DNA of 64,000 bases from Flaccisagitta enflata (GCA_965153355.1 OZ231128.1:32054001-32118000), one strand, 5' to 3'. Shown: positions 26,282-37,570, counted from the first letter of the stretch. Notes: generated by a model from the letters alone, not told the origin. Made by a program: numbers and translations.

Positions 26282-26504
26282 ATGTGTGCGTGTGTGGTTG
26301 CGGCTCTGTTCTCTGAGTTTCTCTATGTATGTGTCGATGTGTGTGTGTGCATAATTTGTCCCCACCCACACTATTGTGGTCTTTCTATTCTTAGCACAGG
26401 TAGATCGACTTTCTCTCGTCTCTTTAGTGTGACGTGGGGGATTAAGAGTAGAGGAATGAGTTTTGGTAGGAAAAAAAGAAAGAGAGAGGGAGAATGAGAG
26501 GGAG

Positions 26505-26510
<6 letters not shown>

Positions 26511-26591
<81 letters not shown>

Positions 26592-26592
26592 G

Positions 26593-26643
<51 letters not shown>

Positions 26644-26682
26644 AAAAAGAAAGAAAGAAAGAAACCAAGAGACAAAGAAACA
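26511..26682. repeat. (GA)n and (GAAA)n compound microsatellite
   Basis: About 20 GA units grading into about 30 GAAA units; purine-only tail continues to about 26820. Confidence 0.96.
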
Positions 26683-26824
26683 AATAAAAAGAAGCAAAGA
26701 AACCGAGAAAAGAAAAAAGGAAAAAAAGAAATAAAAACAAAGAAACAGAAAAAGAAAGAAAGGAATCAAGAAAGAACGGAAGAAAGAAAGGGAACAAATA
26801 GGGGGAGGCGAAGAAAGAAGGAAA

Positions 26825-27259
26825 TGACGTTGAAATTAGCCTGAAATGTCAAAAGGCAAATTTGAGCCAAGAATAAATCGAATAGCGATTAGAACGGATT
26901 TCATCAGGAAATATCGATTCTCTCTCGCCCTCCATTTTCTTTCCTTCTTTCTCGCTTCCGTTCTCTTTTTTACTAAAGTGGCGTGCACGCGACACGACAG
27001 TTTGTACAATAAAATGGTTGGTCGGTACGCGGAGGGTTACTGGGTTGGTTGTTTAGGTCTGCCGGCTGATGACCATGTATGATTCACAGTCAACAGCGTT
27101 TATGGTCGGTTTTGAGTCAAGTATGCTTCTTCACCATTGCATGCAACCAGGGATGTGCTTTACTATGACAGTATCGCTAAATGTTTGTTTTCATCTTAAT
27201 CTCTTATTTTACAATTTCTATCCTGTTAATTATTCTTTCCTCCTTACTTCATCTTCATT
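26825..27259. other. Spacer with a hairpin remnant
   Basis: GTGGCGTGCACGCGACACG at 26981-26999 is a lone family hairpin followed by GGTTGGTCGGTACG. Nothing coding seen. Confidence 0.35.
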
Positions 27260-27272
27260 TTCTTTCTTTCTG

Positions 27273-27340
<68 letters not shown>

Positions 27341-27356
27341 TCCTTCTTTCTTTTTT

Positions 27357-27408
<52 letters not shown>

Positions 27409-27424
27409 TATTTCTTTCTTTCTC
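27260..27424. repeat. (TTTC)n microsatellite
   Basis: About 40 TTTC units with few substitutions. Confidence 0.97.
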
Positions 27425-27824
27425 ACTTTGGTATTTTTGTTTTTCTGCCATTAAGGTCTGTTTTCGAATCAGCGCCGCTGCCAAACGGATTGAAAAGGCC
27501 CTGCACTGGGGACATCTCCGTCCGTCTGTACATCCGTCCGTCCGTCGCATTGAGGTTAGAATTTAGCCCAAAGACTCTGGGTATTGAACTGTTTCGAAGT
27601 CGCGGGCTCGCCGCACTGCTCTGTTTCTGACTCGCTTCTATCCATGGTGACCCTTGGACTAGGAGCCTTGGTTTACTGACTCTTCCAGTAATCGTAGGAT
27701 CCTAAGAGGGGGCAACCACTCTAGACCGAGTTTCGGACTAGAGTTAATTTAAAAACCACTCTAGTCAGATCCGGATTAGAGTGGAATGAAGAAAACTATC
27801 CTTTTGGGCCACGGCGCCGGAGAG
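27425..27824. other. Spacer with small palindromes
   Basis: Short GTCCGTCC stretches at 27520-27545; CCACTCTAGACCGAG / ACTAGAGT motifs at 27715-27785 can pair. No coding feature. Confidence 0.3.
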
Positions 27825-28070
27825 GCACAGCGTCCAGGAACAAGCCCAGGTCGTATAAAATGGTTGAATGTCTTTTTTGATGCATTAGCAACAAATTAAG
27901 GGCTAAGAAAAAAATCGTCTGTGGAACAGAATTTTAACCCTAGAAATAGCAAAAATAAAGCATTTTTAAGTATCTTTTTGTCCAAAAATTACATTCATAG
28001 CTTCCAAGAGTTTAAAAAATATTTGTAACGTTTGTGGCAATAATTGCTGTACAAGTGCTTCTACCCCAAA
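27825..28070 (+). repeat. Single-arm copy of the 30.6-31.7 kb fold-back
   Basis: AGCGTCCAGGAACAAGCCC, TGTCTTTTTTGATGCATTAG and AAATAAAGCATTTTTAAG match the left arm at 30574-30780; the inverted partner is missing here. Confidence 0.6.
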
Positions 28071-28452
28071 TCAGGCCTTTTAAAGATTCCTTTGTAAACC
28101 ACATAGTTCGAACCTCAAATCAGGCAATTCAGGCCTCATAGATCTTTTAAAAGTCTTTTAAAAGTTCCTTTGTAAACCACTTAGTTAGAATAGGCAGTGA
28201 GAACCGAAACCACTATGGTCCCATTCTGGGGGCTACTAGCTGCCCTCATTTTTAGGCGAGGATCGGGCCTTGCTCCCCAGTTGGGTTCAGTAGCGTTGAA
28301 TATCGTTGGTCAGACAACATACAACATGACTGAATCTAAAACGTGCCTAAGTGCCCAAGGCACACTCTCTTGCACACGGGTATTTGTGGCAGCGTGCCCG
28401 ACATTTGATTGTTGAATTAGGAAAGGTCATTGTCTTAACAATCATGAATTCC

Positions 28453-28806
28453 TTTTTAGTCGCGTGCACGCGACTCTACAACCCACTTTATTGGTCCGTT
28501 GGTCGGTCCGTCCGTCCCTCACACTTTACTTTTATATTATACTTAAAGTTATTTCTAGTCATTTAAAGTCATACTAAGTCATTCTAAATCATTGTAAGTC
28601 ATTCTAAGTCATTCTAAGTCATTTTAAGTCATTCCAAGTTATATTAAGTCACTTAAGTCAAATAGGTCAAAGTAGTCATTTCAGTCATTTTATGTCTTTT
28701 TAAGTCATTCAGAGTCGTCTTGAATCAATTCAAGTCATCTTGAGTCAATAAAAGACATCTTCAGTTATCTGTGTCCCGCACGCGACTTATAGGTGTTGGC
28801 CTTGTT
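28453..28806 (-). mobile_element. CGCGACT/AACAAGGCC element with AAGTCATTCT core
   Basis: TTTTTAGTCGCGTGCACGCG, ACTCTACAACCCAC, GGTCCGTTGG tract, CACACTTTACTTTT, about 20 units of a 10-bp AAGTCATTCT repeat, CCGCACGCGACTTATAG and GTGTTGGCCTTGTT. Both ends intact. Confidence 0.9.
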
Positions 28807-29020
28807 CATGCACAACATCACATGTCCCTCTGATATACAATTCTGATAGATTTAGAAACTGAAAGATGTTCCACCGGGCACTCTGCCCATCTGGCGGGCA
28901 TGGTAATTTTCAGAAGAGCGTGCCCGTTCACTGACTTCAAGCCAGAACATGAGTGACAAATACATATCGACGAAGGTGAGATAGAAAAAGAGAAAAGCAA
29001 TAGAAAGATAAAAAGTCAGC

Positions 29021-29062
<42 letters not shown>
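29021..29062. repeat. (GA)n microsatellite
   Basis: About 20 GA units with one AAA interruption. Confidence 0.93.
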
Positions 29063-29179
29063 ATAAGACACACCGGCAGACAGACAAATTCAAAAGACGG
29101 CGCGACGGAGTTGGGTAAACAGAAAATCAGATAGTCAACGAAATGGTCAAAAAGAACAAACAGACGGACGGACAAATAG

Positions 29180-29186
<7 letters not shown>

Positions 29187-29249
<63 letters not shown>
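29187..29249. repeat. (GA)n microsatellite
   Basis: About 31 GA units. Confidence 0.95.
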
Positions 29250-29251
<2 letters not shown>

Positions 29252-29798
29252 ATTTGGCGATGTAAACAAACCTGACTTTTTCCGTGATTCCGTTGTAGGC
29301 CCATTTCTGTTTGTACCGTGATCGGTAAAGTCATAACACCAAACTTTTCCTGGAATCTTTCTCTTCCCTCCAATGCGACAAGCTAACTGATGTTAGGTGT
29401 ATCTGCGGCCGAATTTACTATACATCACTGACTAGCTTACTGATTGCAAATGTAAGTTGTATCTGTGCTAACTCAGGCTTTGCTCGACTTTGAAAAAGAC
29501 AAAGGAAAACCATCAGATTGACTATATGCAAATGAGGCTTTTGTTACTCATTTCCTAGCTTTGACGTCCATTTTGCATGAAACCAAACTGTAAACTACCC
29601 GTATCAACTTATGTACCGAAATGTAATTAATACAAGTAAAATGCAAGAATTTTCATGCACCAGGTCATTCAAAGTAACGTAATGATGATTGTTTATCTAA
29701 AAACGATCCAATATGATGCAAAACCAGATACTAAGTAGAATGAAACTATTTAAACTATTGAAAATTACCTATAAACTATCTAAAAACCTGATAAGTGA
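29250..29798. other. Intergenic DNA
   Basis: No coding or repeat feature that I can support. Confidence 0.35.
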
Positions 29799-29925
29799 AA
29801 CAAGGCCGAATACATGGCACCCCAGTTGCGGCCAGGGGCATTAAAGCGATAATCGCTTGCAGTACATATAAGTTATACAAGGAGCGACCAACATGACAAC
29901 GTGTGGTCGCGTGACCATGACTAAA
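29799..29925 (+). mobile_element. Short AACAAGGCC-type element with a changed hairpin
   Basis: AACAAGGCCGAATACATGGC, CCCAGTTGCGGCC at the 5' end; at the 3' end GTGGTCGCGTGACCATGACT and AAA. The core has GCGATAATCGC and no GACG tract. Confidence 0.6.
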
Positions 29926-30217
29926 GTGACTTCAACGGAAAACTCGTCCAAATTCTCCCATTCGTAGATGACTTCCTCTACCTTGATAGAGGCATGTTAC
30001 CCGCTTAAATGAATCATTCAAGTTTTCAAGTTTCTGTCCGGAGTATCTCTTTAGCCCCCCGACTTTTCCAACGAGAAACGCCGCATGACAAGCGATGATG
30101 TGGAAGTAGGGTGAAGTCGTGAACCCACGCAGTCCCATCTCGCCGCAAAAAAGAAAGTTCGTGGCCCATCTGATGGCAGCGGCGGATGTTTTTCGCCTGT
30201 GCCGATGAAGTGAAGCA

Positions 30218-30219
<2 letters not shown>

Positions 30220-30314
<95 letters not shown>

Positions 30315-30326
30315 GAGAGAGAAAGA
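30220..30326. repeat. (GA)n microsatellite
   Basis: About 52 GA units with one CAGA. On the minus strand it is a CT tract followed by CATCGGCACAG, an acceptor-like arrangement. Confidence 0.97.
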
Positions 30327-30573
30327 CCACTGAAAATATCGAGAAAATAGTAACAGATCGATGTCAATTTCAAGGCTTGTGCTACTTTGATTAGTGATTT
30401 CATGATTCATTGTCATTTGTCATGAAGGGGTCATGCAGATACACGCCGTATTTTTTATAAGAACACAGTCTTTTGAAGTGAGGCTCAACGTTCTTATTTT
30501 TTACCAATTTTCAGCCTCAAATGTTTTAGACCTGTTCTTATTTTTTGTAGCATGGAAGTTCTTTATCATAGAT

Positions 30574-31697
30574 CACGGCGTCCAGGAACAAACTCTAGGT
30601 CTAAAGAAATGGTCAAGACTCCTGACCTGGGAAATGTCTTTTTTGATGCATTAGCTACAAATTAATGATAAAAATTTAAAAAATCTGCTTAGAAATATAG
30701 AATTGATGGTGAAATAATAGCAAAAAAAGGCATTTTAAAGCATATTTTAAATTAAAAATTGTATTCATGGTTTCTACTGCACTAATGCTTTTACCTACTT
30801 TAGTTTGTTTAGAGTGATTTTCCAATAATCAAAACAAAAAAATGCAAACAACTGTTGTAAAATGATTATTTTTTGTTATTTTTTGTTATTTCTAATCTCA
30901 AATCTATCAAATATTTCTTAAAACTAGCTGGATTATATTCCAGCATGTGCATCTCAACAATATTTATACACTTTTGATAGTCTTTAAGAATTTTAAAAAA
31001 GTGATTATGAAAAAAGGCTGAGAAAAAAAAATCAATTTGATAGTTTGAAAAAGTTTTTTTAGTTTTTTATCTATAAAATAACCCTTTAAACTTACAAAAT
31101 AGATATTTTTTAAACAGCTTGAAGCTACAATACTAATTTCTAATATAAGAAATATATAAAAATGTTTAATTTTTGCTACTTTTAAGCTTTGAATTCTATA
31201 TTTCCAAGCCGATTTATTTATTTTTGCCATAAATTAATAATTTAGCTAATGCATCAAAAAAGACTTTTTAGTCGCGTGCACGCGACTCTACAACCCGCTT
31301 TGTCGGTCCATCCGTCCGTCGGTCCGTCCGTCCGTCCGTCCATCGGTCCGTCGGTCCGTCCGTCACACTTTACTTTTTTGTATTATAACGTCAATTCTTA
31401 GGTCATTTTAAGTCATTTATAGTTATTCTAAGTCATTTTGAGTCATTCTAAGTCATTTTGAGTCATTTTAAGTCATTTTAAGTTATGTTAAGTCATTTTT
31501 GGTCATTAGGGTTTTTAGTCATTTTAAGTCAATTTTGGTCATTTTAGGTCATTCTAAGTCATTGAAAGTCATTCTAAGTCATTTTAAGTCATTCTTTGTC
31601 TGTAAGTCTCGAACGCGACTTATAGGTGTTGGCCTTGTTCCTAGGTAAGGAGTCATGATCATTTTTTTCGACCTATGGTTTGTTCCTGGACGCCGTG
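30574..31697. repeat. Inner fold-back element
   Basis: Begins CACGGCGTCCAGGAACAAAC and ends GTTTGTTCCTGGACGCCGTG. Arms of several hundred bp share AATGTCTTTTTTGATGCATT and inner AT-rich matches. Nested in the outer fold-back. Confidence 0.85.
31265..31639 (-). mobile_element. CGCGACT/AACAAGGCC element with AAGTCATTCT core, inserted in the inner fold-back
   Basis: TTTTTAGTCGCGTGCACGCG, (GTCC)n, CACACTTTACTTTT, repeated AAGTCATTTT/AAGTCATTCT, TCGAACGCGACTTATAGG and TGTTGGCCTTGTT. It interrupts the right arm; comparison with the left arm shows the unoccupied sequence. Confidence 0.9.
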
Positions 31698-32022
31698 AGT
31701 TGCTAACTAGTCATATTCAATGAAATGAATATATTTTATTCTCAGTCTTACAATTTTTGTTTATGCTAAGTCATGAAATTAAAAAAAAGAGTAAATGATG
31801 TAAAAGTAATTGGTTGAATTGTTTAGGTTAGAAGATTCCGTGCAACGTTTTTTCATTGTTTCCTCAAAAAATTATGCAAAAGCAAAAATCTGAGCTTGGG
31901 CATGTTCTTAGGATGTTCTTATTTTTTCACCATATCTGAGGCTGATGTTCTCATAAACAGTGTTCTTAGACAAAATACAGCGTGTAGATAGTGACCTCTA
32001 CTGAATCCTACAAAGTTACAAA

Positions 32023-32179
32023 CTACTTGTTCGTCTCTATCCATAAGTCGCCGTTGAGATGCTTGTTCTGCTCACTGAGGACGCCGTTGCGTTGGATTCT
32101 TTCAACAAAGGTCCAGTCACCGCCAATGACCGCCAACTCTGCGCCCCCCGTAATGGTCTCCATCCAACCTTGGGGCATC
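32023..32179 (-). CDS. Short unrecognised ORF, candidate terminal exon
   Basis: A 51-codon minus-strand frame starts MPQGWMETITGG directly after an acceptor-like GCGATAAGGCAG and ends LWIETNK then TAG. Its composition is coding-like and CpG-rich, with a balanced amino-acid mix (GDWTFVERIQRNGVLSEQ), unlike the repeats around it. No homology recognised and no upstream exon found. Confidence 0.3.
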
Positions 32180-32284
32180 CTGCCTTATCGCCTTTAAAGA
32201 ATTTAAGTGAAATGCCGTTTCCTGAAGGGAAATATCATAAACTTCATGCATACACAGATCTACAAAAATATGAAATGCATCCCA

Positions 32285-32431
<147 letters not shown>

Positions 32432-32879
32432 AAGATAAACAAAATTTGAAGAAAAAAAAACATAAGAGGTCTTAAAATTCTTTTGTTTACACACCCTGAT
32501 GTTGATGATCTGATCAAAGATGAATTTTATTTTTTGACACATCCGACCGACAGACAGTCACAGAGAGACACTTCCATAGAGCCTCGCCATCTTATCTTAA
32601 ACAGGCAGAGACAGAGAGACAGAGACAGAGAGACACACGCACGCACGCATGCGCGTGCGCAGACACACGTTGACACACAAATCGACTGTAGAGACACCTG
32701 AGCATGACTTTTTAAATTTCATGTGGCGACGTAAGGCTATTTGCCTACCTTTCCGACCGACCAGAAGGTTCCGCGAATGAGTGTTTGTCCTTCGTATTGT
32801 ATCCTTCGTGGAGGGCCACATCTCGCAGGTGAACACTCAATTGTATTCCGTTGATTAAATTAAATTTCTTTTTATTTTA

Positions 32880-33274
32880 TCGGAGGAGCGTTTTCTGACG
32901 TTAAGCAGCGGGTTTAGATCGCTACGCACCTTCTGTTTCACCATTTCGAATCAGGTCTCTTTGTCTCGGTTGGAGAGAGAGGTTTTCCAATTTCGTTTTA
33001 CTGACAGATTCATTTTTTCCCTGCCTCGGCGTCGCTTTCCGGTTTATATGCGGTAAGTCGGCGCTTTTGGGTTCGGCGGTCCGGCGTCGTCCGGCAATTT
33101 CGCGTCAACACCGGTGCGTTGGAAGCGGCAGTCACCGCGGCGCTGCACCGGCATTCGGCGGCATATGCATATATGGACCTATACCGACATGCATACATCT
33201 ATTAAATAGCAAGCGGCGCTGCATTACTTCGTCTCTGTCTTTGTCTGACTATCTCTGTCTGCACATCTTTCTTC

Positions 33275-33371
<97 letters not shown>

Positions 33372-33650
33372 ACAACGACGCGGTTTTCTGTCGGCCGTCC
33401 AAAAAATCCCCTTTTGACTGCCCTCCTCTCAATTTCGTTCGCATCGCCAGCGCCAGCGGTAGTAAAAAAAAACGCCGCCGACACCGCAGCCGGCAGCGCG
33501 CCAGGCGGCCAAGAAGAGAAACGAATATAACTCGGGAATCAACAAAAGAGCAACGTCCGCCAAATAGGCTCGCAATCGCCTGAGCGCGCGCGCGAGCATT
33601 GTGACACTTTGAAAAATTGGAGCTTGAGAACCCAGCGTCGCATATATATC
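32880..33650. promoter_or_regulatory. CpG-rich stretch, possible promoter or first exon
   Basis: Two CpG-dense blocks (about 33010-33210 and 33410-33620) flank a (CT)n tract. The first contains a strong donor-like site, TATATGCG|GTAAGT, at 33051. No ORF here has a recognisable product; the long minus-strand frame is partly microsatellite. It could be a promoter with a non-coding first exon, but no partner exon was found. Confidence 0.3.
33277..33366. repeat. (CT)n microsatellite
   Basis: About 45 CT units inside the CpG-rich stretch. Confidence 0.98.
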
Positions 33651-33672
33651 CTGTGTTGCCGAACAGAAAAAA

Positions 33673-33675
<3 letters not shown>

Positions 33676-33718
<43 letters not shown>

Positions 33719-33760
33719 ACTGACTGACTGACTGACTGACTGACTGACTGACTGACTGAC
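33676..33760. repeat. (GA)n then (CTGA)n microsatellite
   Basis: About 19 GA units followed by about 12 CTGA units. Confidence 0.97.
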
Positions 33761-33999
33761 AAATAGACTGGCAAACGGAAATCGAAATGGAAACTGACAA
33801 GCAATGAGAACCGCCCAGACTAAAAATAAAAGTAACTCCCTCTGAAAAAAAAAGAGAATACAATCATCAAAAGATTGATTCCATTTTTAGACCGTCAAGG
33901 ACCGACACCTTTTGGACACATGCAGATATTTCAAGTATCTTCGATCTAACTACAAAAAAGAAAAGTTGCTATCCAAAAGTATTATTCGAAAAGACAATT

Positions 34000-34150
34000 A
34001 ACAAGGCCGAATACACGGCCACCAGTTGCAGACGGGTGGGTAGGGCGGAAATATGCGATTTCACACTATCCAACTCGATCATTACCAACGGACGGACGGA
34101 CGGACGGACGGACAAAGCCTCTTATAGATTTGCGTGTCCGCAACTAAAAA
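34000..34150 (+). mobile_element. AACAAGGCC/GCAACT-type element, 151 bp
   Basis: AACAAGGCCGAATACACGGC, CAGTTGCAGACGGGTGGG, GCGATTTCACAC, six GACG units, CCTCTTATAGATTTGCG and GTGTCCGCAACTAAAAA. Compact and nearly intact. Confidence 0.87.
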
Positions 34151-34486
34151 ATACAAAAGACTTGAGGTTTTCTCGTAGTCTGTGAAATTTCATCTTCGTA
34201 GTTAGTATAAGATGTACATCAACAAGTCCGATGTTACTGTTGTGGTTGGGAACTTCGAGAAATAGAAATTTCAAAAAGGCATTTGACCTATCAAAAATAA
34301 CGGTAGTTATGCAGATCCACCCTGCAAGGCTCCCCCGTCCGGATCCATTGTCATCCACCCCCCTCCTACCACCCTTCCAACTCAACTCTACCCTCAAGTT
34401 AGCTGTTAGCTGGAATTCACCAGACAACCTCCTCATTGCAAGGTTGAGGATTCAAACCTTTACTGAGAAGACTCTTCAATGGGGGG

Positions 34487-34562
34487 GGGGAGCTCGAACT
34501 CATGACCCAGAGGGTCAAGAGCACACATGCCTCCAACCAATCAGGCAACGATGCGTCCTAAT
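34487..34562 (-). repeat. Possible tRNA-derived SINE head
   Basis: Minus strand reads GCCTGATTGGTTGGAGGC, a good D-arm with A-box-like sequence, and 35 bases later GAGTTCGAGCTC, B-box-like. The 5' edge overlaps sequence shared with the GATGCGTC elements, and no tRNA acceptor stem or SINE tail is evident. Confidence 0.25.
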
Positions 34563-34692
34563 TAGCGCAGCGCAGATCGAATTTCGCGCTGAATAGTATC
34601 GCATCTCCAAATTACTGTCATCAAAAAAGTCTCTGACAGCTCAGATCGATGGACAGATCTCATAAAGATGCGACAACACATCTGAAAATGGG
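34529..34692 (+). mobile_element. Diverged GATGCGTC-type element
   Basis: GGCAACGATGCGTCC at the left and AAAGATGCGACAACACATCTGAAAA at the right, with GATGGACAGATC between; the core is different from the other members. Confidence 0.45.
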
Positions 34693-34934
34693 AAAAAATA
34701 TCAGTATTTGAATAGAAATGAAAGGAGTCGATAGCGCGACTTGAGTTGCGCCTCAAGAAGCAATGAGATGGGAGAGAGAACGGATCAGGGTGTCACAAAA
34801 TTTTTTGCTTCCTACGAGCAAAATTTCTTCAACTGTACCTTCATACTGAAAATGCGTATGATTATCGCGGGTGATACCTCTTCAGACCCTTTATATAAAT
34901 AGTCAAAAAAGCGAAAGTGGTTCTGGATGCTCCT

Positions 34935-35216
34935 AGAATAGTAAGAGAAGGGATGAGATGGTAAGAGGAGCAGCAGCCTCGGGAGGACCAATAACCTATG
35001 CTTGTGCTGATAATGAATTATGGAATTTTAAGAATTTCTTTACCTTTATGAAAGCACATGACCTGGGGCTCAAATATAAGCCTTAAGACTCACATTTGAG
35101 CCTTAAGGCTTGGTATTGAGCCTCTATACTGGAATTTGGGACTTTTTTTATCACTGCCCTTGCCCATCCGCATGGGACTTGGTTAGCCATATAAAAGGCT
35201 TTGTTTTGATAAGTCA
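34935..35216 (-). mobile_element. Minisatellite-type family element nested in the second hAT element
   Basis: GCAGCCTCGGGAGGACCAATA, ACCTATGCTTG, units of GGGCTCAAATATAAGCCTTA, CACTGCCCTTGCCCATCCG, GACTTGGTTAGCC and AGGCTTTGTTTT. Confidence 0.55.
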
Positions 35217-35358
35217 CAGATTAGAGACGTTATGATGAAGTTTATGGAAAAGAAAATGTAGTATTTTACAGTCACTCGCACTGAACTGTACACCTTGTTC
35301 TGTAAGTCTGTCGGTCAGTAAGAACGAATGTAGCTGCATAACATTTCTGAATTTTGGG

Positions 35359-35556
35359 TTTTTAGTCGCGTGCTATGGGACTCTTCATCCCGCAATGTCG
35401 GTCCATTGGTTGGTTTGTTGGTCGGTCGGACCCCTTATTATTTTTTGAGGGTTTTTGAACTTTTTGAGCCTACTGCTCCTGCCCAAATATTCTAGTGACC
35501 TTCTCCAGCACTGCTCCTGCCCACGTGACTGGGGTAGCCGTGTATCCGGCCTTGTT
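35359..35556 (-). mobile_element. CGCGACT/AACAAGGCC element nested in the second hAT element
   Basis: TTTTTAGTCGCGTGCTATGG, GACTCTTCATCCCGC, GGTTTGTTGGTCGG, CACTGCTCCTGCCC, GACTGGGGTAGCCGTG and TATCCGGCCTTGTT. Confidence 0.8.
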
Positions 35557-35574
35557 TAGTCCTTTGTAAGGTTA

Positions 35575-35975
35575 AGAAGGAAGGGAGGAAGGAAGGGAGG
35601 AAGGAAGGGAGGGAGGAAGGGAGGAAGCAATGGTAGGAATTAGAGAGGAAGGAATTGAATGAAGGTAGGAATGTGGACAAAAAGGGAAGAAGGGGTAAGA
35701 AGAAAAGAAAAGTATGCTGGAACAAAGGATAGAACGAAGGGAGGAAGGAGGGAAAGGATGAAGGAAGGAAAGAAGGAAGGAAGAAAGGAAGAAAGGAAGA
35801 AAGGAAGAAAGGAAGAAAGGAAGGAGGAAAGGAAGGAAGGAAGGTAGGAAGGAAGGAAAGAAGGGAGGAAGGAAGGAAGGAAAAAAGAATCAAAGGAATA
35901 GGAAGAAAAAAAGAAGGGAGGAGGGAAGCATAGAAAGAAGAAAGGAAGGAAGGAAGCAAGGAAGAGAGGTAGTGA
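35575..35975. repeat. (GGAA)n tract, about 400 bp
   Basis: Impure GGAA/GAAA repeats, all-purine on this strand; opposed to the TTCC tract at 36130-36380 so the two can pair. Confidence 0.93.
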
Positions 35976-36129
35976 TATTAAAACAACTGCCACTGTATTA
36001 TTTCCCTTTGAAAATCTTTTGAGAAACTTGTGTACTGAGTGTACTGAGCAAAACAAAAAACAACTGCAGGAGCTTCACAAACAAAAAGAAAAACATTTTT
36101 TTTTCATTTTCTAGCCTCTTTTCTCTTTA

Positions 36130-36380
36130 TTTTCCTTCATTCCTTCCCTTCTTCCTTCCTTCCTTCCTTCCTTCCTTCCAATCTCTCTATCTTTCCCTTC
36201 CTTCGTTCCTACCTTCCTCCCTTCCTTCCTTCCTTCCTTCCTTCCTTCCTTCCTTCCTTTCTTCTTTCTTCCCTTTCTTCCTTTTCTTCCTTCCTTCTTT
36301 CCTTCTTTTCCTCTTTTCCTGTTTTCTTCTTCTACCTCTTTTTTCTTTTTTCTTTTTCTCCCCCTTTCCTTCCTTCCAGC
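36130..36380. repeat. (CCTT)n tract
   Basis: Impure CCTT/TTTC repeats, the complement in type of the preceding GGAA tract. Confidence 0.93.
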
Positions 36381-36518
36381 CTAGCTAGCTTCCTACGAGC
36401 GCCGCTCGCGTGCTCGGGCACTTTGTGACACCCTGGAACGGATAACCAATGAAATGTTCAATGACGGTACGGAAATGAGATTTGCACTTCATCCCTGCCG
36501 AAGTTTAACTACAACATT

Positions 36519-37080
36519 TTTAGTTGCGTGCCACACGAGCTTTTATTCTTTTTGTTTATTAGTCGGTCGCTGCGTCCGTTCATCCACTGGTTCATCTGTT
36601 AAAAAAAAGCCTTGAAACCATGAAGACATGCATTTCTGGAATAGTCTCAAAAGTGTTAGATGGTGAGAGCTACCCTAGGCTCTAGGCCAAAATTTAAGCC
36701 CAGATCAGAAATTTAGGCCTAGTAGTTGGATTTTGTGCCTAATTTTGATAAATTGAGTCTGGATTTTAGTATTTAGGCCTAAGGTTGGGATTTGGGCACT
36801 AAGGATGATATTTGGGTCCTAACGCTTGGATTTTGGCCCTGATACTATGAATTTAGCCTTGTGGCTTTGATCTAGGCCTAGAGGTCCAAGGGGGAGAGGA
36901 CAGATAAATGCACACAAGAGAAGGAGAGAAAGAGAGAGTGAGAGAAGCAAACAAGTTTGAAGTTTCCATATGTGAGAGATAGAGGCATTAGCCTCTTTTG
37001 GACCCCTGCCCAATAGTGCTCATAGGAGAAAAATCCCCGTATGTGAAAATATAGGTGATAGGTCATTGGCCTTTTAAGAA
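36519..37080 (-). mobile_element. Diverged family element with 20-bp minisatellite
   Basis: TTTTTAGTTGCGTGCCACACG, GTCGGTCGCTGCGTCCG, then irregular units of AGGCCTAAGGTTGGGATTTG, and ATAGGTGATAGGTCATTGGCC. Borders are uncertain. Confidence 0.45.
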
Positions 37081-37398
37081 GAGCACTAATAATTTTTCTA
37101 TGACATCCATTTTGAAATTTAAGGAAAAGGCCTTCAAGGAGGTTAGGAAATCTGCGGTCTGACTCTCTCGTCAGACGGATGATTGATTGATTGACGGATG
37201 TATGCTCAAATTAAATCCTGCAAAGCGACGGGACTTTTGACTTTGACCCTATTCCCGCCTTTCTAACTGGATTGTTGGACCATTGCATATTGCTTGGTCG
37301 GTTGGCCCATTTTTAACACCCTGCAAGCAATTTTTGTCCTTGCAAGAGCTCTTTCGACTGCATGTAAGGCCGTTTACCCACTCTCTAGCCATGTTTTC

Positions 37399-37570
37399 AG
37401 TTGCACGCTATGTTACTCCGGGCACCCCGCTGTGGCGGTCTGTCGATCGCTCTCTATTTGTTGGTCAGTGATGATCACATATCCACTTTTTTGGCGAATA
37501 TATGAGCTGTGCCCAAATGTCCCCAGCCCACCTGCATGCGACATGCGGTAGCTGTATATCCGGCCTTTCT
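37399..37570 (-). mobile_element. Diverged CGCGACT/AACAAGGCC element
   Basis: TTTTCAGTTGCACGCTATG, CACCCCGCTGTGGCGGTCTG, TGTCCCCAGCCCACCTGC, ATGCGGTAGCTGTATATCC and GGCCTTTCT in family order. Confidence 0.55.

Larger units (their letters stand above)
30441..31985. repeat. Outer fold-back element with nested insertions
   Basis: Ends ACACGCCGTATTTTTTATAA and (complement) ACACGCTGTATTTTGTCTAA, each followed inward by AAGAACAC and GAGGCTCA/ACGTTCTTATTTTTT motifs. Possible 4-bp AGAT flanking duplication. Sibling of 52988-53663. Confidence 0.7.
34786..36435. mobile_element. Second hAT-type element, 1650 bp, 8-bp target duplication
   Basis: Terminal inverted repeats CAGGGTGTCACAAA / TTTGTGACACCCTG are flanked by identical GAACGGAT at 34778-34785 and 36436-36443. 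GCTTCCTACGAGC occurs near both ends. No transposase; inside lie two short family elements and opposed GGAA and TTCC tracts. Confidence 0.92.

Noticed and set aside
33202-33863. 200-codon minus-strand ORF
   Set aside because: Joins two microsatellites with a CpG-rich stretch; no domain and several overlapping frames equally open.
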